Positions 1 to 5,818 are shown, counted from the first letter of the stretch. The stretch is 5,818 nucleotides of DNA from Gammaproteobacteria bacterium (GCA_029862285.1 JAOTXR010000155.1:1-5818), one strand, 5' to 3'. Numbers and translations are program-made. Notes: generated by a model not told the origin, from the letters alone.

Positions 1-707
1 TGCTGACCTTCCAGTAGCGCGTTGAAGGTGTGAAAGAACTCCTCCTGTGACCGTTCTTTGCCAGCGAAGAACTGAATGTCGTCAATGAGCAACGCGTCGA
101 GGCTGCGATATGCACGCTTGAATTCATTAATGGTGTTGCGGCGTAAAGCCTTCACCATGTCACCGACAAAACGTTCTGAATGCACGTATGCCACACCCGC
201 GCCCTTACCATCGGCGATCATCTGGTTGCCCACGGCATGCATCAAATGAGTCTTGCCCAGCCCCGTTCCACCGTAGATAAACAGGGGGTTGTAGGCCACA
301 CCCGGGTTGTCAGCAATCTGGCGGGCTGCCGCTCGGGCAAGTTGATTGCTCTTGCCTTCAACAAATCGTTCGAAGGTGAATTCCGGATTGAGCCGACCAC
401 CGAATATCGGTCGATCCGGTCGTGGCGGCGTAAAGGTTTGTGGTGCACTGAACTGGTGCTCGGCGCGGCGCGCAACTTCCAGGACGACACGCTGCCCGGG
501 TTCCTCGCTTTCGTCGCGAATGACTTCCGAAATGTAGTCCAGCAACTGCTCGCTGACCGAGTCGACAATGAAACGATTTGGCGCAAACAGCTTCAGGGTG
601 GAACCCTCTTCTACCGCATGCAGCGGTCGAACGAGCTTATTGAATTGCTGCGCGGACAGTTCACCTTCGAGCCGTTCTATACAACGGCTCCAGACAGACT
701 CTTGCAC
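1..707 (-). CDS. dnaA: Chromosomal replication initiator DnaA, N-terminal half (cut by window edge)
   Basis: DnaA is the AAA+ ATPase that binds DnaA boxes at oriC, melts the origin and helps load the DnaB helicase. The first 235 residues are present; the E. coli protein has 467. Domain I covers about residues 1-80 and includes the conserved APNRF motif at 42-46. A short linker (about 80-103) follows, then the AAA+ domain. Walker A is GGTGLGKT (146-153) and Walker B is LLIDD (206-210), followed by IQFFAGKE (211-218). Walker A lies about 26 residues earlier than in E. coli, so the domain II linker is shorter. The start is GTG at 707-705: an in-frame TAG lies 10 codons upstream, a GGGGG tract sits 9 bases upstream, and the resulting N-terminus aligns with E. 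coli DnaA. Domains III (end) and IV lie outside the window. The gene is divergent from rpmH. Identity is certain; the exact start is likely. Confidence 0.97.
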   Translation of the reverse strand, partial: MQESVWSRCIERLEGELSAQQFNKLVRPLHAVEEGSTLKLFAPNRFIVDSVSEQLLDYISEVIRDESEEPGQRVVLEVARRAEHQFSAPQTFTPPRPDRPIFGGRLNPEFTFERFVEGKSNQLARAAARQIADNPGVAYNPLFIYGGTGLGKTHLMHAVGNQMIADGKGAGVAYVHSERFVGDMVKALRRNTINEFKRAYRSLDALLIDDIQFFAGKERSQEEFFHTFNALLEGQ

Positions 708-760
708 CAGTAGATGCCCCCAAAATTGGTGATTCTAGTTACGCGAGGAAGGGGACCGAG

Positions 761-766
761 TGTATA
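761..766 (-). promoter_or_regulatory. Candidate -10 box for dnaA
   Basis: On the minus strand this reads TATACA within GGTATACACT, about 54 bases upstream of the dnaA start. Four of six positions match the sigma-70 -10 consensus. No convincing -35 box lies 16-18 bases further upstream, so this is a weak candidate. It is the best -10-like sequence I see in the spacer for leftward transcription. Confidence 0.3.
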
Positions 767-809
767 CCTGTCACCGCGTCGATTCCACAGCCGCCGTGGG
801 TCACAATGG

Positions 810-839
810 TTGACACGGCTGCCGCGACACGCGTAACCT
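810..839 (+). promoter_or_regulatory. Probable sigma-70 promoter for rpmH and the genes downstream
   Basis: A perfect -35 box, TTGACA, lies at 810-815. With an 18-base spacer, the -10 position is TAACCT (834-839), which matches TATAAT at only three of six positions. Transcription would start near 846, giving a leader of about 50 bases before rpmH. The exact -35 and its place in the divergent spacer favour this as the operon promoter. The -10 is poor, so activity is inferred. Confidence 0.5.
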
Positions 840-847
840 TTCCGGCT

Positions 848-870
848 CTTTGCGGCAGTGCAGCTGCAAG
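848..870 (+). promoter_or_regulatory. Candidate hairpin in the rpmH leader
   Basis: CTTTGCGGC (848-856) can pair with GCTGCAAG (863-870) around a 6-base loop, with one bulged T and one G-U pair. ATTTT follows at 871-875, so the shape is faintly like an attenuator. The right part contains the perfect 10-base palindrome TGCAGCTGCA (859-868). It would sit at the very 5' end of the transcript from the promoter at 810-839. Pairing was judged by eye, and function is unknown. Confidence 0.3.
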
Positions 871-898
871 ATTTTGATCAGTTAATGAGCGCTCGCAA

Positions 899-1033
899 AT
901 GAAACGCACCTTTCAACCCAGTAACCTGCGTCGCAAACGGACCCATGGTTTCCGTGCGCGTATGGCAACCAAGGCTGGCCGCCAGATTCTGGCGCGCCGC
1001 CGGGCCAAGGGACGCAAGCGGCTCTGTCCCTGA
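899..1033 (+). CDS. rpmH: 50S ribosomal protein bL34
   Basis: bL34 is a small, very basic protein of the large ribosomal subunit that binds 23S rRNA. The ORF encodes 44 residues beginning [20 protein letters not shown] and continuing with the family core [20 protein letters not shown] (21-40). This is nearly the E. coli sequence, apart from a short, different C-terminal tail (RLCP). The length is normal; E. coli L34 has 46 residues. ATG at 899 is the only start that gives the conserved N-terminus. The Shine-Dalgarno is weak (GAG at 887-889), and a 5-codon ORF ends on the start codon (ATGA overlap). It is the first gene of the rightward cluster and lies divergent from dnaA, as in other gammaproteobacteria. 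The reading frame stays open after the TGA and runs directly into rnpA. Confidence 0.97.
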   Translation: MKRTFQPSNLRRKRTHGFRARMATKAGRQILARRRAKGRKRLCP

Positions 1034-1035
1034 GG

Positions 1036-1049
1036 GCGGCTCGCGCCGC
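1036..1049 (+). promoter_or_regulatory. Short GC hairpin just after the rpmH stop
   Basis: GCGGC (1036-1040) and GCCGC (1045-1049) form a perfect 5-base-pair GC stem with a TCGC loop. It begins two bases after the rpmH stop codon. No T-run follows directly, so it is not a standard intrinsic terminator. It could act as a partial attenuator or an mRNA processing or stability element that lowers rnpA expression relative to rpmH. That role is inferred from position only. Confidence 0.35.
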
Positions 1050-1084
1050 ACGGGACCGTACGTCGTTTCACGTTTTCTGATCGT

Positions 1085-1429
1085 TTGCGTCTCGTCACCC
1101 GGGACGATTTTGACCGGGTGTTCAAAAATTGTTCATCACGTTCATCGGATGCGCTGTTTACTGTGCTCGCCCGACCAACAGAAAAAAACCACCCTCGTCT
1201 CGGGCTGGTCGTTTCACGCAAGGCCGCCGGTAATGCTGTGCAACGTCATCGCCTGAAAAGGCGGATCCGCGAGAGTTTTCGTCTCGGTCAGCATGAGCTG
1301 CCCGGGGCCGACATCGTGGTTATTGCACGCGCCGGAATTTCCCGGCACAGCCAGGCCAACGTCAGCTCGAGCCTGGCAAAACATTGGGGCAGGATCCGCG
1401 AAACATGCGGTCAGTCTTCGTCTTCCTGA
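1085..1429 (+). CDS. rnpA: Ribonuclease P protein component
   Basis: RnpA is the basic protein subunit of RNase P; with the M1 RNA it removes 5' leaders from pre-tRNAs in the cytoplasm. From TTG at 1085 the protein has 114 residues. The family signature is clear: [18 protein letters not shown] at 48-65, with the RNR-like block R54-R62. It is preceded by [11 protein letters not shown] (36-46) and followed by the strand [10 protein letters not shown] (75-84). The N-terminal match to the family begins earlier: codons upstream of the TTG read FTFSDR, matching FPRE before LRLLT in E. coli. Between the rpmH TGA (1031) and 1085 there is no ATG, GTG, TTG or CTG. The position matching the E. coli initiator is a GTA at 1058. 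The true start is therefore uncertain, and neither site has a good Shine-Dalgarno. The last 25 bases overlap yidD. Identity is secure. Confidence 0.93.
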   Translation: MRLVTRDDFDRVFKNCSSRSSDALFTVLARPTEKNHPRLGLVVSRKAAGNAVQRHRLKRRIRESFRLGQHELPGADIVVIARAGISRHSQANVSSSLAKHWGRIRETCGQSSSS

Positions 1430-1635
1430 TACGCGTTTATCGTTACGCCGTGAGCCCGTTTCTCGGTCCGCGGTGCCGTTTCTATCCCACCTGTTCCAGC
1501 TATGCCGAGCAGGCGCTGCACACCCATGGTGTGTGGCGGGGCAGTTGGCTGGCCATGCGCCGTATCGGTAAATGCCATCCCTGGCACAGCGGCGGTGTGG
1601 ATCCGGTGCCACACGTGGAACAGCACAATGGATAA
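1405..1635 (+). CDS. yidD: Membrane protein insertion efficiency factor YidD
   Basis: YidD is a small inner-membrane-associated protein that improves insertion of membrane proteins through the YidC/Sec route. The 76-residue product starts [20 protein letters not shown], a short amphipathic or hydrophobic N-terminal stretch. The family core follows: [18 protein letters not shown] (21-38), [20 protein letters not shown] (42-61) and GGVDPVP (63-69). The conserved cysteines are C24, C30 and C57. ATG at 1405 was chosen over the in-frame TTG at 1384 because AGGA (1391-1394) lies 10 bases upstream and the N-terminus then matches E. coli YidD. The gene overlaps rnpA by 25 bases and yidC by 8 bases, so its translation is probably coupled to both neighbours. 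Length is near normal (about 85 in E. coli). Confidence 0.95.
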   Translation: MRSVFVFLIRVYRYAVSPFLGPRCRFYPTCSSYAEQALHTHGVWRGSWLAMRRIGKCHPWHSGGVDPVPHVEQHNG

Positions 1636-3286
1636 CCCGCGGCTATTGTTGTGGATCAGCTTCGGCCTGATCTGTTTTCTGTTGTGGGATGCCTGGGTCA
1701 AAGACTATGGACCACGGTATCAGCCGGCAAACGCGCCGCAGAGCGTGACAGATACCGATTCGGTGCCCGCCGCGCCGGCTGCGCCGTCCGATGAAGATCT
1801 ACCGGCGTTGTTGGACGTTGACGAGGCCCGGCCGGAACTCACGCCACAAATCGAGGCCACGCCACGCAGTGAGCGTATCCGGGTAATGACCGATGTCATG
1901 TCGCTCGAGATCGACACAGTCGGTGGCCAGCTTGCATCGGTTCAGATGCTCGACTACCCGGTACGCAAGGATCGTCCCGATGAACTGATTACATTGCTGC
2001 AATCTGACCAGGGTGATGTCTATGCGCTCCAGACCGGTTTGCTCAGCGCCGACGCGCCGGCGCCAGATCATCGGGCGCAGTACCAGGCGATCCAGAGGGA
2101 GTATCAGTTACAGGATGGCCAGGACGAATTGCAGGTCGTCCTTTCCTGGCGTGAGGCTGATGTCGTAGTACGCAAGATCTACAACTTCAGGCGTGGCAGT
2201 TACCAGATCGACATGACCCATCAGCTCAGCGCCGGCGCGACGCCGTGGCGGGGAGCATCGTATGTTCAGCTCAAACGGCAGCAACGCGCGCCGAAGCGCT
2301 CCTTTTTTGATGTCGATAGCTACTCCTTTACCGGGCCGGTAATTTTCGACGGCGAGAAGTACGAAAAACTGAAGCTGAAGGCGTTACGCAAGAACCCAAC
2401 TGACACACGCTTGACCGGGGGATGGATAGCGTCCATCCAGCATCACTTCGTCACCGCTGCCGTGCCGCCGGCAGACCAGCAGGTACGGTACCGTAGCCGG
2501 CTGCAAACCGGCGACATTGCTTTGCTAAGCGCGGTCGGCGAGCAGCGCGATGCCGCTGCCGGCCAAACCATCGATTTTCCTCATAGCATATTCGTTGGCC
2601 CAAAAATTCAGGAACAATTAAAGCTGGTAGGTCCGAAACTGGCCAAGACCGTAGACTACGGTGTACTGGCGATATTCTCCGAACCGCTTTTCTGGTTGTT
2701 GCAGAAAATCTACAACCTTGTCGGCAACTGGGGGTGGGCTATCGTATTGCTGACGGTGCTGATCAAACTGGTGTTCTACAAGCTTACTGAAACCAGCGGC
2801 CGGTCGATGGCGAAGATGCGTAAGCTACAGCCACGACTCAAAGCGTTGCAGGAACGTTACAAGGACGATCGGCAGCAGTTGAGTACGGCAATGATGGAGT
2901 TGTACAAGCGCGAGGGCGCCAACCCGATGGCCGGGTGCCTGCCGATCCTGATCCAGATGCCGGTCTTCCTGGCGCTTTACTGGGTGCTCATCGAAAGCGT
3001 GGAATTGCGCCAGGCGCCATGGATCGGTTGGATAAACGATCTGTCCGTGCGTGATCCGTTTTTCATCCTGCCGCTACTGATGGGTACGGCAATGGTGTTG
3101 CAGCAAAAACTCAACCCTGCGCCACCGGATCCGGTGCAGGCAAAAGTCGCCGCGATCCTGCCGGTCGTGATGACCGTTTTCTTTGCGTTTTTCCCTGCCG
3201 GACTGGTGCTCTACTGGTTTGTGAACACTGTGTTATCGGTTGCGCAGCAATGGCACATTAACCGGGTGATAGAGCGCGAAGGCTAG
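1628..3286 (+). CDS. yidC: Membrane protein insertase YidC (Oxa1 family)
   Basis: YidC inserts and folds inner-membrane proteins, alone or with SecYEG. The product has 552 residues, close to the 548 of E. coli. TM1 lies at about residues 6-22, followed by a Pro/Ala/Asp-rich linker (about 33-80) and the large periplasmic beta domain (about 83-345). The conserved Oxa1 core comes next: a re-entrant segment and TM2 (353-386), a cytoplasmic charged helical hairpin with [19 protein letters not shown] (393-411), TM3 (437-457, [17 protein letters not shown]), TM4 (477-494) and TM5 (508-533, with [10 protein letters not shown] at 521-530). The hydrophilic-groove arginine of E. coli (R366) aligns with K380, a common conservative variant. 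The C-terminal tail is short. The start is ATG at 1628, with GGAA (1617-1620) 7 bases upstream and an 8-base overlap with yidD; a longer in-frame ORF reaching back to 1502 would only run through yidD. Confidence 0.97.
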   Translation: MDNPRLLLWISFGLICFLLWDAWVKDYGPRYQPANAPQSVTDTDSVPAAPAAPSDEDLPALLDVDEARPELTPQIEATPRSERIRVMTDVMSLEIDTVGGQLASVQMLDYPVRKDRPDELITLLQSDQGDVYALQTGLLSADAPAPDHRAQYQAIQREYQLQDGQDELQVVLSWREADVVVRKIYNFRRGSYQIDMTHQLSAGATPWRGASYVQLKRQQRAPKRSFFDVDSYSFTGPVIFDGEKYEKLKLKALRKNPTDTRLTGGWIASIQHHFVTAAVPPADQQVRYRSRLQTGDIALLSAVGEQRDAAAGQTIDFPHSIFVGPKIQEQLKLVGPKLAKTVDYGVLAIFSEPLFWLLQKIYNLVGNWGWAIVLLTVLIKLVFYKLTETSGRSMAKMRKLQPRLKALQERYKDDRQQLSTAMMELYKREGANPMAGCLPILIQMPVFLALYWVLIESVELRQAPWIGWINDLSVRDPFFILPLLMGTAMVLQQKLNPAPPDPVQAKVAAILPVVMTVFFAFFPAGLVLYWFVNTVLSVAQQWHINRVIEREG

Positions 3287-3301
3287 GAAAAAAATAATAT
3301 A

Positions 3302-3364
3302 AAAAAAGGTGTCAGGTTTATTTTTAGAGAGGTCTGTTAAGAAAATAAACCTGACACCTTTTTT
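3302..3364. repeat. 63-bp perfect inverted repeat between yidC and mnmE
   Basis: Two exactly complementary 23-base arms (3302-3324 and 3342-3364) flank a 17-base centre. Each arm consists of a run of six A, the block GGTGTCAGG, then TTTATTTT (read outside to inside). The centre begins TAGAGAGGTCTG. The arms are AT-rich at both ends, unlike the flanking genes, and no target-site duplication is visible. From memory, short palindromes with GGTGTCAGG or GGGGACAG cores and TTTATTTT ends are dispersed in many proteobacterial genomes, often near REP-associated (Y1-type) transposases. I infer that this is such a non-coding mobile or dispersed palindrome. The structure is certain; its family is not. 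Confidence 0.8.
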
Positions 3365-3370
3365 GTTTTT
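3302..3370 (+). terminator. Probable terminator after yidC, formed by the palindrome
   Basis: Transcribed rightward, the palindrome gives a stem of up to 23 base pairs with a GC core (GGTGTCAGG/CCTGACACC), ending in TTTTTT-G-TTTTT (3359-3370). It starts 15 bases after the yidC stop, and symmetry would give a similar signal leftward. It probably ends or strongly reduces transcription from rpmH-yidC into mnmE. In that case mnmE needs its own promoter or read-through. I did not find a convincing promoter in the remaining gap. Confidence 0.6.
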
Positions 3371-3391
3371 CATGGGAGGCTATTGCCTGGC

Positions 3392-4747
3392 GTGAGACAT
3401 AGCGCAGACACTATTGCAGCAATCGCCACACCACCGGGCCGGGGCGGGGTCGGTATTGTGCGGGTATCGGGACCGGGGGCAGGGCAAATCGGGGTGGGCG
3501 TGTTGCATCGTCTGCCGGCACCACGCCGGGCGGTACTGGCTACATTCCTTGATGGCGCGTCCGGGGCGATCGATGAAGGTATCGCCCTATGGATGCCGGG
3601 GCCGGATTCTTATACCGGCGAAGATGTGCTGGAGTTACACGGACACGGCGGCACGGTCGTCATGGACCTGATTCTGCAGCGTACGCTGGCGCTCGGTGCC
3701 CGACCCGCACGACCGGGCGAATTTTCCGAGCGCGCGTTTCTTAACGATCGGCTCGATCTGACACAGGCCGAAGCCATTGCCGACTTGATTGATTGTGGTT
3801 CGGTGGACGCAGCGCGTGCGGCAGCGCGGTCGCTGGTGGGCGAACTGTCACAGCGGGTCCATGCGCTGACCGCGGCGATTACCGAACTACGGATATATGT
3901 TGAAGCCGCAATCGATTTTCCCGAAGAAGAAAGCGACTTTTTGGCCGACGCCCAGGTCAGCCAACGGCTGCAAGCAATCGAAGAAATGTTCGCTGAGTTG
4001 TTCGCCAGCACGCGACAGGGATCGTTGCTGCGTGAAGGCATGACAGTGGTTATCGCCGGTGCGCCGAATGCCGGCAAATCCAGTCTGTTAAACAGGCTGG
4101 CTGGCTATGATGCAGCTATCGTGACCGATGTGCCGGGTACAACCCGGGATGTCCTGCGCGAACATATTGACCTGCACGGCATGCCGCTACATGTGATTGA
4201 TACCGCCGGATTGCGTCACAGCGAAGATCGCGTGGAACAGGAGGGGGTACGTCGCGCCCGCAATGAAATGGCCGGCGCCGACCGGGTACTGCTGATCGTC
4301 GACGCGACCACGGATGCATTGCCATCCGGGCCGTTACCCGACGGTGTTCCCGTTACTGTTGTCTACAACAAGATCGACTTACTCGACTCATCGCGCCTGG
4401 ATGAGGGAAAGATGCCGGTGCGCGAAACAACCGCGACCCCGGCGATTCAGATTTCGGCGAAGACTGGCGCGGGCCTGGATGAGCTGCGTGAGCACCTCGA
4501 AGCCTGCGTTGGCTACGTAGCCGGAGAAACCGGCGTGCTAATGGCGCGTCGTCGGCACCTCGATGCACTTGAGCACGCAAGTCAACACGTCAAAGCCGGC
4601 CGTGACCAGCTGGCGCGGTCGAAGGCGGGCGAATTGTTGGCCGAAGAATTGCGCCTCGCGCAGCTTGCGCTGGGCGAAATTACCGGTGAAGTCTCCAGCG
4701 ATGATTTGCTGGGCCGGATCTTCAGTTCATTCTGCATCGGCAAGTAA
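3392..4747 (+). CDS. mnmE: tRNA uridine-5-carboxymethylaminomethyl modification GTPase MnmE
   Basis: MnmE (TrmE) is a G protein that acts with MnmG to modify the wobble uridine (U34) of certain tRNAs to (c)mnm5U. The product has 451 residues, against 454 in E. coli. The N-terminal tetrahydrofolate-binding domain (about 1-118) carries [16 protein letters not shown] (12-27) and [15 protein letters not shown] (73-87). A helical domain follows, interrupted by the G domain. Its motifs are G1 GAPNAGKS (223-230), the G2 region TDVPGTTRD (245-253), G3 DTAG (270-273), G4 NKID (326-329) and G5 SAK (355-357). The C-terminus is FCIGK (447-451), whose cysteine is typical of the family. I chose GTG at 3392 because the result (five residues before DTIAAIA) fits family N-termini. 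GGGAGG (3374-3379) is 12 bases from it but only 3 from an in-frame TTG at 3383, so the start could be three codons earlier. No mnmG is in view. Confidence 0.96.
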   Translation: MRHSADTIAAIATPPGRGGVGIVRVSGPGAGQIGVGVLHRLPAPRRAVLATFLDGASGAIDEGIALWMPGPDSYTGEDVLELHGHGGTVVMDLILQRTLALGARPARPGEFSERAFLNDRLDLTQAEAIADLIDCGSVDAARAAARSLVGELSQRVHALTAAITELRIYVEAAIDFPEEESDFLADAQVSQRLQAIEEMFAELFASTRQGSLLREGMTVVIAGAPNAGKSSLLNRLAGYDAAIVTDVPGTTRDVLREHIDLHGMPLHVIDTAGLRHSEDRVEQEGVRRARNEMAGADRVLLIVDATTDALPSGPLPDGVPVTVVYNKIDLLDSSRLDEGKMPVRETTATPAIQISAKTGAGLDELREHLEACVGYVAGETGVLMARRRHLDALEHASQHVKAGRDQLARSKAGELLAEELRLAQLALGEITGEVSSDDLLGRIFSSFCIGK

Positions 4748-4765
4748 AAGGCAAGACACCTTTTT
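4746..4765 (+). terminator. Weak A/T-flanked hairpin at the end of mnmE
   Basis: AAAAGG (4746-4751, overlapping the mnmE stop) can pair with CCTTTT (4759-4764) around a 7-base loop, ending in a T-run (4761-4765). The stem has only two GC pairs, so termination would be weak. The right half, GACACCTTTTTG (4755-4766), is almost identical to the right end of the palindrome before mnmE (3353-3365, one T longer). This may be a shrunken copy of that element. Confidence 0.35.
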
Positions 4766-4780
4766 GCAGAACTAATCAGA

Positions 4781-4796
4781 CCGGGATAAAACCCGG
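4781..4796. terminator. Hairpin between convergent mnmE and the MOSC gene
   Basis: CCGGG (4781-4785) pairs with CCCGG (4792-4796) around an ATAAAA loop, five GC pairs in all. It sits in the 53-base gap between two convergent genes, 4 bases beyond the MOSC stop. It has no following T-run on either strand. A 3'-end or transcript-protecting role for one or both genes is plausible from position but unproven. Confidence 0.4.
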
Positions 4797-4800
4797 CGGT

Positions 4801-5586
4801 TCAGGAAAAAACAAGTGGTTGTCCCACGTGAACGGAGCCGCGCTGCTTGGCGGCAACGTTAAGCCCGAAATACGTTTCACCATCGTCGGCGCGACGATAG
4901 TCCATTAGCGTAGTCAGTGGTTGCCGTTGCGGATGTACTGCGGCAGTGTCGGGGTTGACGGTCGTCAGCACACAACGCGAACAACGCCACAGAGCATCAA
5001 AGTTCACACCGCCAATACTGAATTCCCCCCAATCGTCCTCCGCATAGGCGTCGCTGCCAGTCACCACCAGATTGGGACGGAAGTTTTTCATATTAACGGC
5101 TGTGTCGAGCCGGGTGTTGAGATCCTCCACCGAACTCTCTGACAACAGCAACAGTGGCGCCGAATCGGCAAAACTGACGACCCCATCGGCCCGCGTAGGA
5201 CGGCGTGATTTTTTACCCATGTAATACAGTTTTGCGCCTAACCCGAGATAATCGCTGAACCACTGATCTGCCGCGTTACCACAACTTTGCGCCTGTACAG
5301 TGTCCTGCCACACTTTGACCGGGCCGTAATCAGCCGAAAAATCTCGTGGATTCAGTTCCAGGTCCGGCATGGCAGGCGCGCTGACATGCAACCCGTCACC
5401 TGCGAGTTCGGTGTGAATCAACACCATGCGCGGGAAGCGCCTGGCGGTGAAAAAACGCCCCTTTTCGTCGGTAACGACATAGCGGCGGTCGTGTGCCAGG
5501 CCTTCGGCTTCCACTTCCGACGATAACAGCTCCAGCGGTGCCGTTGACTTGATCGGATAAATAAAGATGCGCGAGAGAGAAATCAC
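4801..5586 (-). CDS. MOSC-domain protein, YcbX/mARC-like, without ferredoxin domain
   Basis: This is a likely molybdenum-cofactor enzyme of the YcbX/mARC group, which reduces N-hydroxylated compounds (N-hydroxylated bases in E. coli). The product has 261 residues. The MOSC N-terminal beta-barrel domain (about 1-125) shows LSRIFIYPIKS (4-14), GLAHDRRYVVTD (29-40) and FTARRFPRM (46-54). The MOSC domain (about 135-259) has SFADSAPLLLLSE (138-150), NFRPNLVV (168-175) and CSRCVLTTVNPDT (202-214). By comparison with human mARC1, C205 is the expected Mo ligand. E. coli YcbX is 369 residues because it carries a C-terminal 2Fe-2S ferredoxin domain; this protein ends right after the MOSC domain (VHVGQPLVFS), so electrons must come from a separate protein. 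The GTG start at 5586 is forced: an in-frame TAA lies four codons upstream, and the N-terminus matches YcbX. The Shine-Dalgarno is weak (GGACGG). Family is firm; substrate is inferred. Confidence 0.9.
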   Translation of the reverse strand: MISLSRIFIYPIKSTAPLELLSSEVEAEGLAHDRRYVVTDEKGRFFTARRFPRMVLIHTELAGDGLHVSAPAMPDLELNPRDFSADYGPVKVWQDTVQAQSCGNAADQWFSDYLGLGAKLYYMGKKSRRPTRADGVVSFADSAPLLLLSESSVEDLNTRLDTAVNMKNFRPNLVVTGSDAYAEDDWGEFSIGGVNFDALWRCSRCVLTTVNPDTAAVHPQRQPLTTLMDYRRADDGETYFGLNVAAKQRGSVHVGQPLVFS

Positions 5587-5646
5587 CCGTCCAGTTTAGT
5601 CTATGGTTCAGGATTTCACATCAGCGGTCCTGTTAACACGATGGTG

Positions 5647-5672
5647 CCGGGAGAAAAAATGTTTCCCCCTGG
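5647..5672 (-). terminator. Imperfect hairpin in the gap upstream of the MOSC gene
   Basis: CCGGGAGAAA (5647-5656) can pair with TTTCCCCCTGG (5662-5672) around a 5-base loop, with one A-C mismatch and one bulged base. It lies 36 bases beyond the stop of the partial minus-strand gene at the right edge. It might mark that transcript's 3' end. No T-run follows on the minus strand, so support is low. I see nothing else convincing in the rest of this 121-base gap (5587-5707), and no clear promoter for the MOSC gene. Confidence 0.25.
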
Positions 5673-5707
5673 AATTAGCGCGCGATCTCAACGCTACGGG
5701 AAATCTG

Positions 5708-5818
5708 TCAGAGCGGTAGCCAGCCCCAGGCGATATCGCCGTGTAGCCGCAGCAGGCGGCCGCGGGCGACAGCAATGCGGCGATCACAGGCGAAAGACCG
5801 TTGCAGCGCACGATAGCG
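5708..5818 (-). CDS. 3' end of an unrecognised gene (cut by window edge)
   Basis: The minus strand is open from the right edge to a TGA at 5710-5708, giving 36 residues that begin RYRALQRSFACDRRI and end GDIAWGWLPL. The peptide mixes charged and hydrophobic residues and looks like the C-terminus of a soluble protein. It points the same way as the MOSC gene, 121 bases upstream of it. I do not recognise a family. The neighbouring frame is also open (a 67-codon ORF over 5608-5811 starting with GTG) and has similarly GC-rich third positions, so the frame choice rests mainly on how protein-like the sequence looks. Confidence is modest. Confidence 0.45.
   Translation of the reverse strand, partial: RYRALQRSFACDRRIAVARGRLLRLHGDIAWGWLPL

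Noticed and set aside
180..713. 177-codon plus-strand ORF
   Set aside because: It lies antisense to dnaA, whose protein is unmistakable; it has no recognisable motifs and is a shadow of the high-GC coding strand.
708..898. Possible oriC in the dnaA-rpmH spacer
   Set aside because: No DnaA-box cluster and no AT-rich unwinding region are visible.
945..1256. 103-codon ORF across rpmH and rnpA
   Set aside because: It runs in another frame over two well-supported genes and its sequence resembles nothing known.
2746..2800. Lysine (K380) in place of the E. coli YidC groove arginine
   Set aside because: Lysine at this position is common in other proteobacterial YidC proteins, so it is not an anomaly.
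3610..4077. 155-codon minus-strand ORF inside mnmE
   Set aside because: It is Ser/Ala/Arg-rich, typical of an antisense shadow, and mnmE is fully supported in the opposite frame.
5608..5811. 67-codon minus-strand ORF at the right edge
   Set aside because: Its sequence becomes basic and low in structure past residue 35 and it has no family features; the neighbouring frame ending at 5708 looks more like a real C-terminus. Not fully excluded.
1..5818. tRNA, rRNA, CRISPR arrays, insertion-sequence transposases
   Set aside because: None seen by eye on either strand: no cloverleaf-like segments, no regularly spaced repeats and no transposase motifs.

Overview
The window holds a conserved chromosomal block of a proteobacterium, most likely a gammaproteobacterium. 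Two things point there: the gene order (dnaA divergent from rpmH-rnpA-yidD-yidC, followed by mnmE), and the close match of RpmH, RnpA, YidD, YidC, MnmE and the MOSC protein to my recollection of their Escherichia coli and Pseudomonas counterparts. Genus or species cannot be told from this sequence. The DNA is moderately GC-rich, apart from a short AT-rich gap between yidC and mnmE.

Layout. The 5' half of dnaA lies on the minus strand (1-707) and runs off the left edge. A 191-base divergent spacer follows, with a perfect TTGACA box for the rightward genes and a candidate leader hairpin. Then come rpmH (899-1033), rnpA (about 1058 or 1085-1429), yidD (1405-1635) and yidC (1628-3286), all on the plus strand. 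rnpA/yidD and yidD/yidC overlap, which suggests translational coupling. A 63-base perfect inverted repeat (3302-3364) separates yidC from mnmE (3392-4747). mnmE converges on a minus-strand gene for a YcbX/mARC-like MOSC-domain protein (4801-5586). The last 111 bases appear to hold the 3' end of another minus-strand gene that I do not recognise.

How the genes fit together. RpmH is a ribosomal protein, RnpA is the protein subunit of RNase P (tRNA 5' maturation), YidD and YidC serve inner-membrane protein insertion, and MnmE modifies the tRNA wobble uridine. This is the usual growth-linked cluster beside dnaA. The MOSC protein is a molybdenum-cofactor enzyme candidate with no evident link to the cluster.

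I see no new defence, mobile or metabolic system. The points worth a second look are small: rnpA has no ordinary start codon where its family begins (a GTA sits there); the perfect palindrome before mnmE has a possible shrunken relative just after mnmE; very short ORFs end exactly on the starts of rpmH and mnmE; and the YcbX-like protein lacks the ferredoxin domain of E. coli YcbX.
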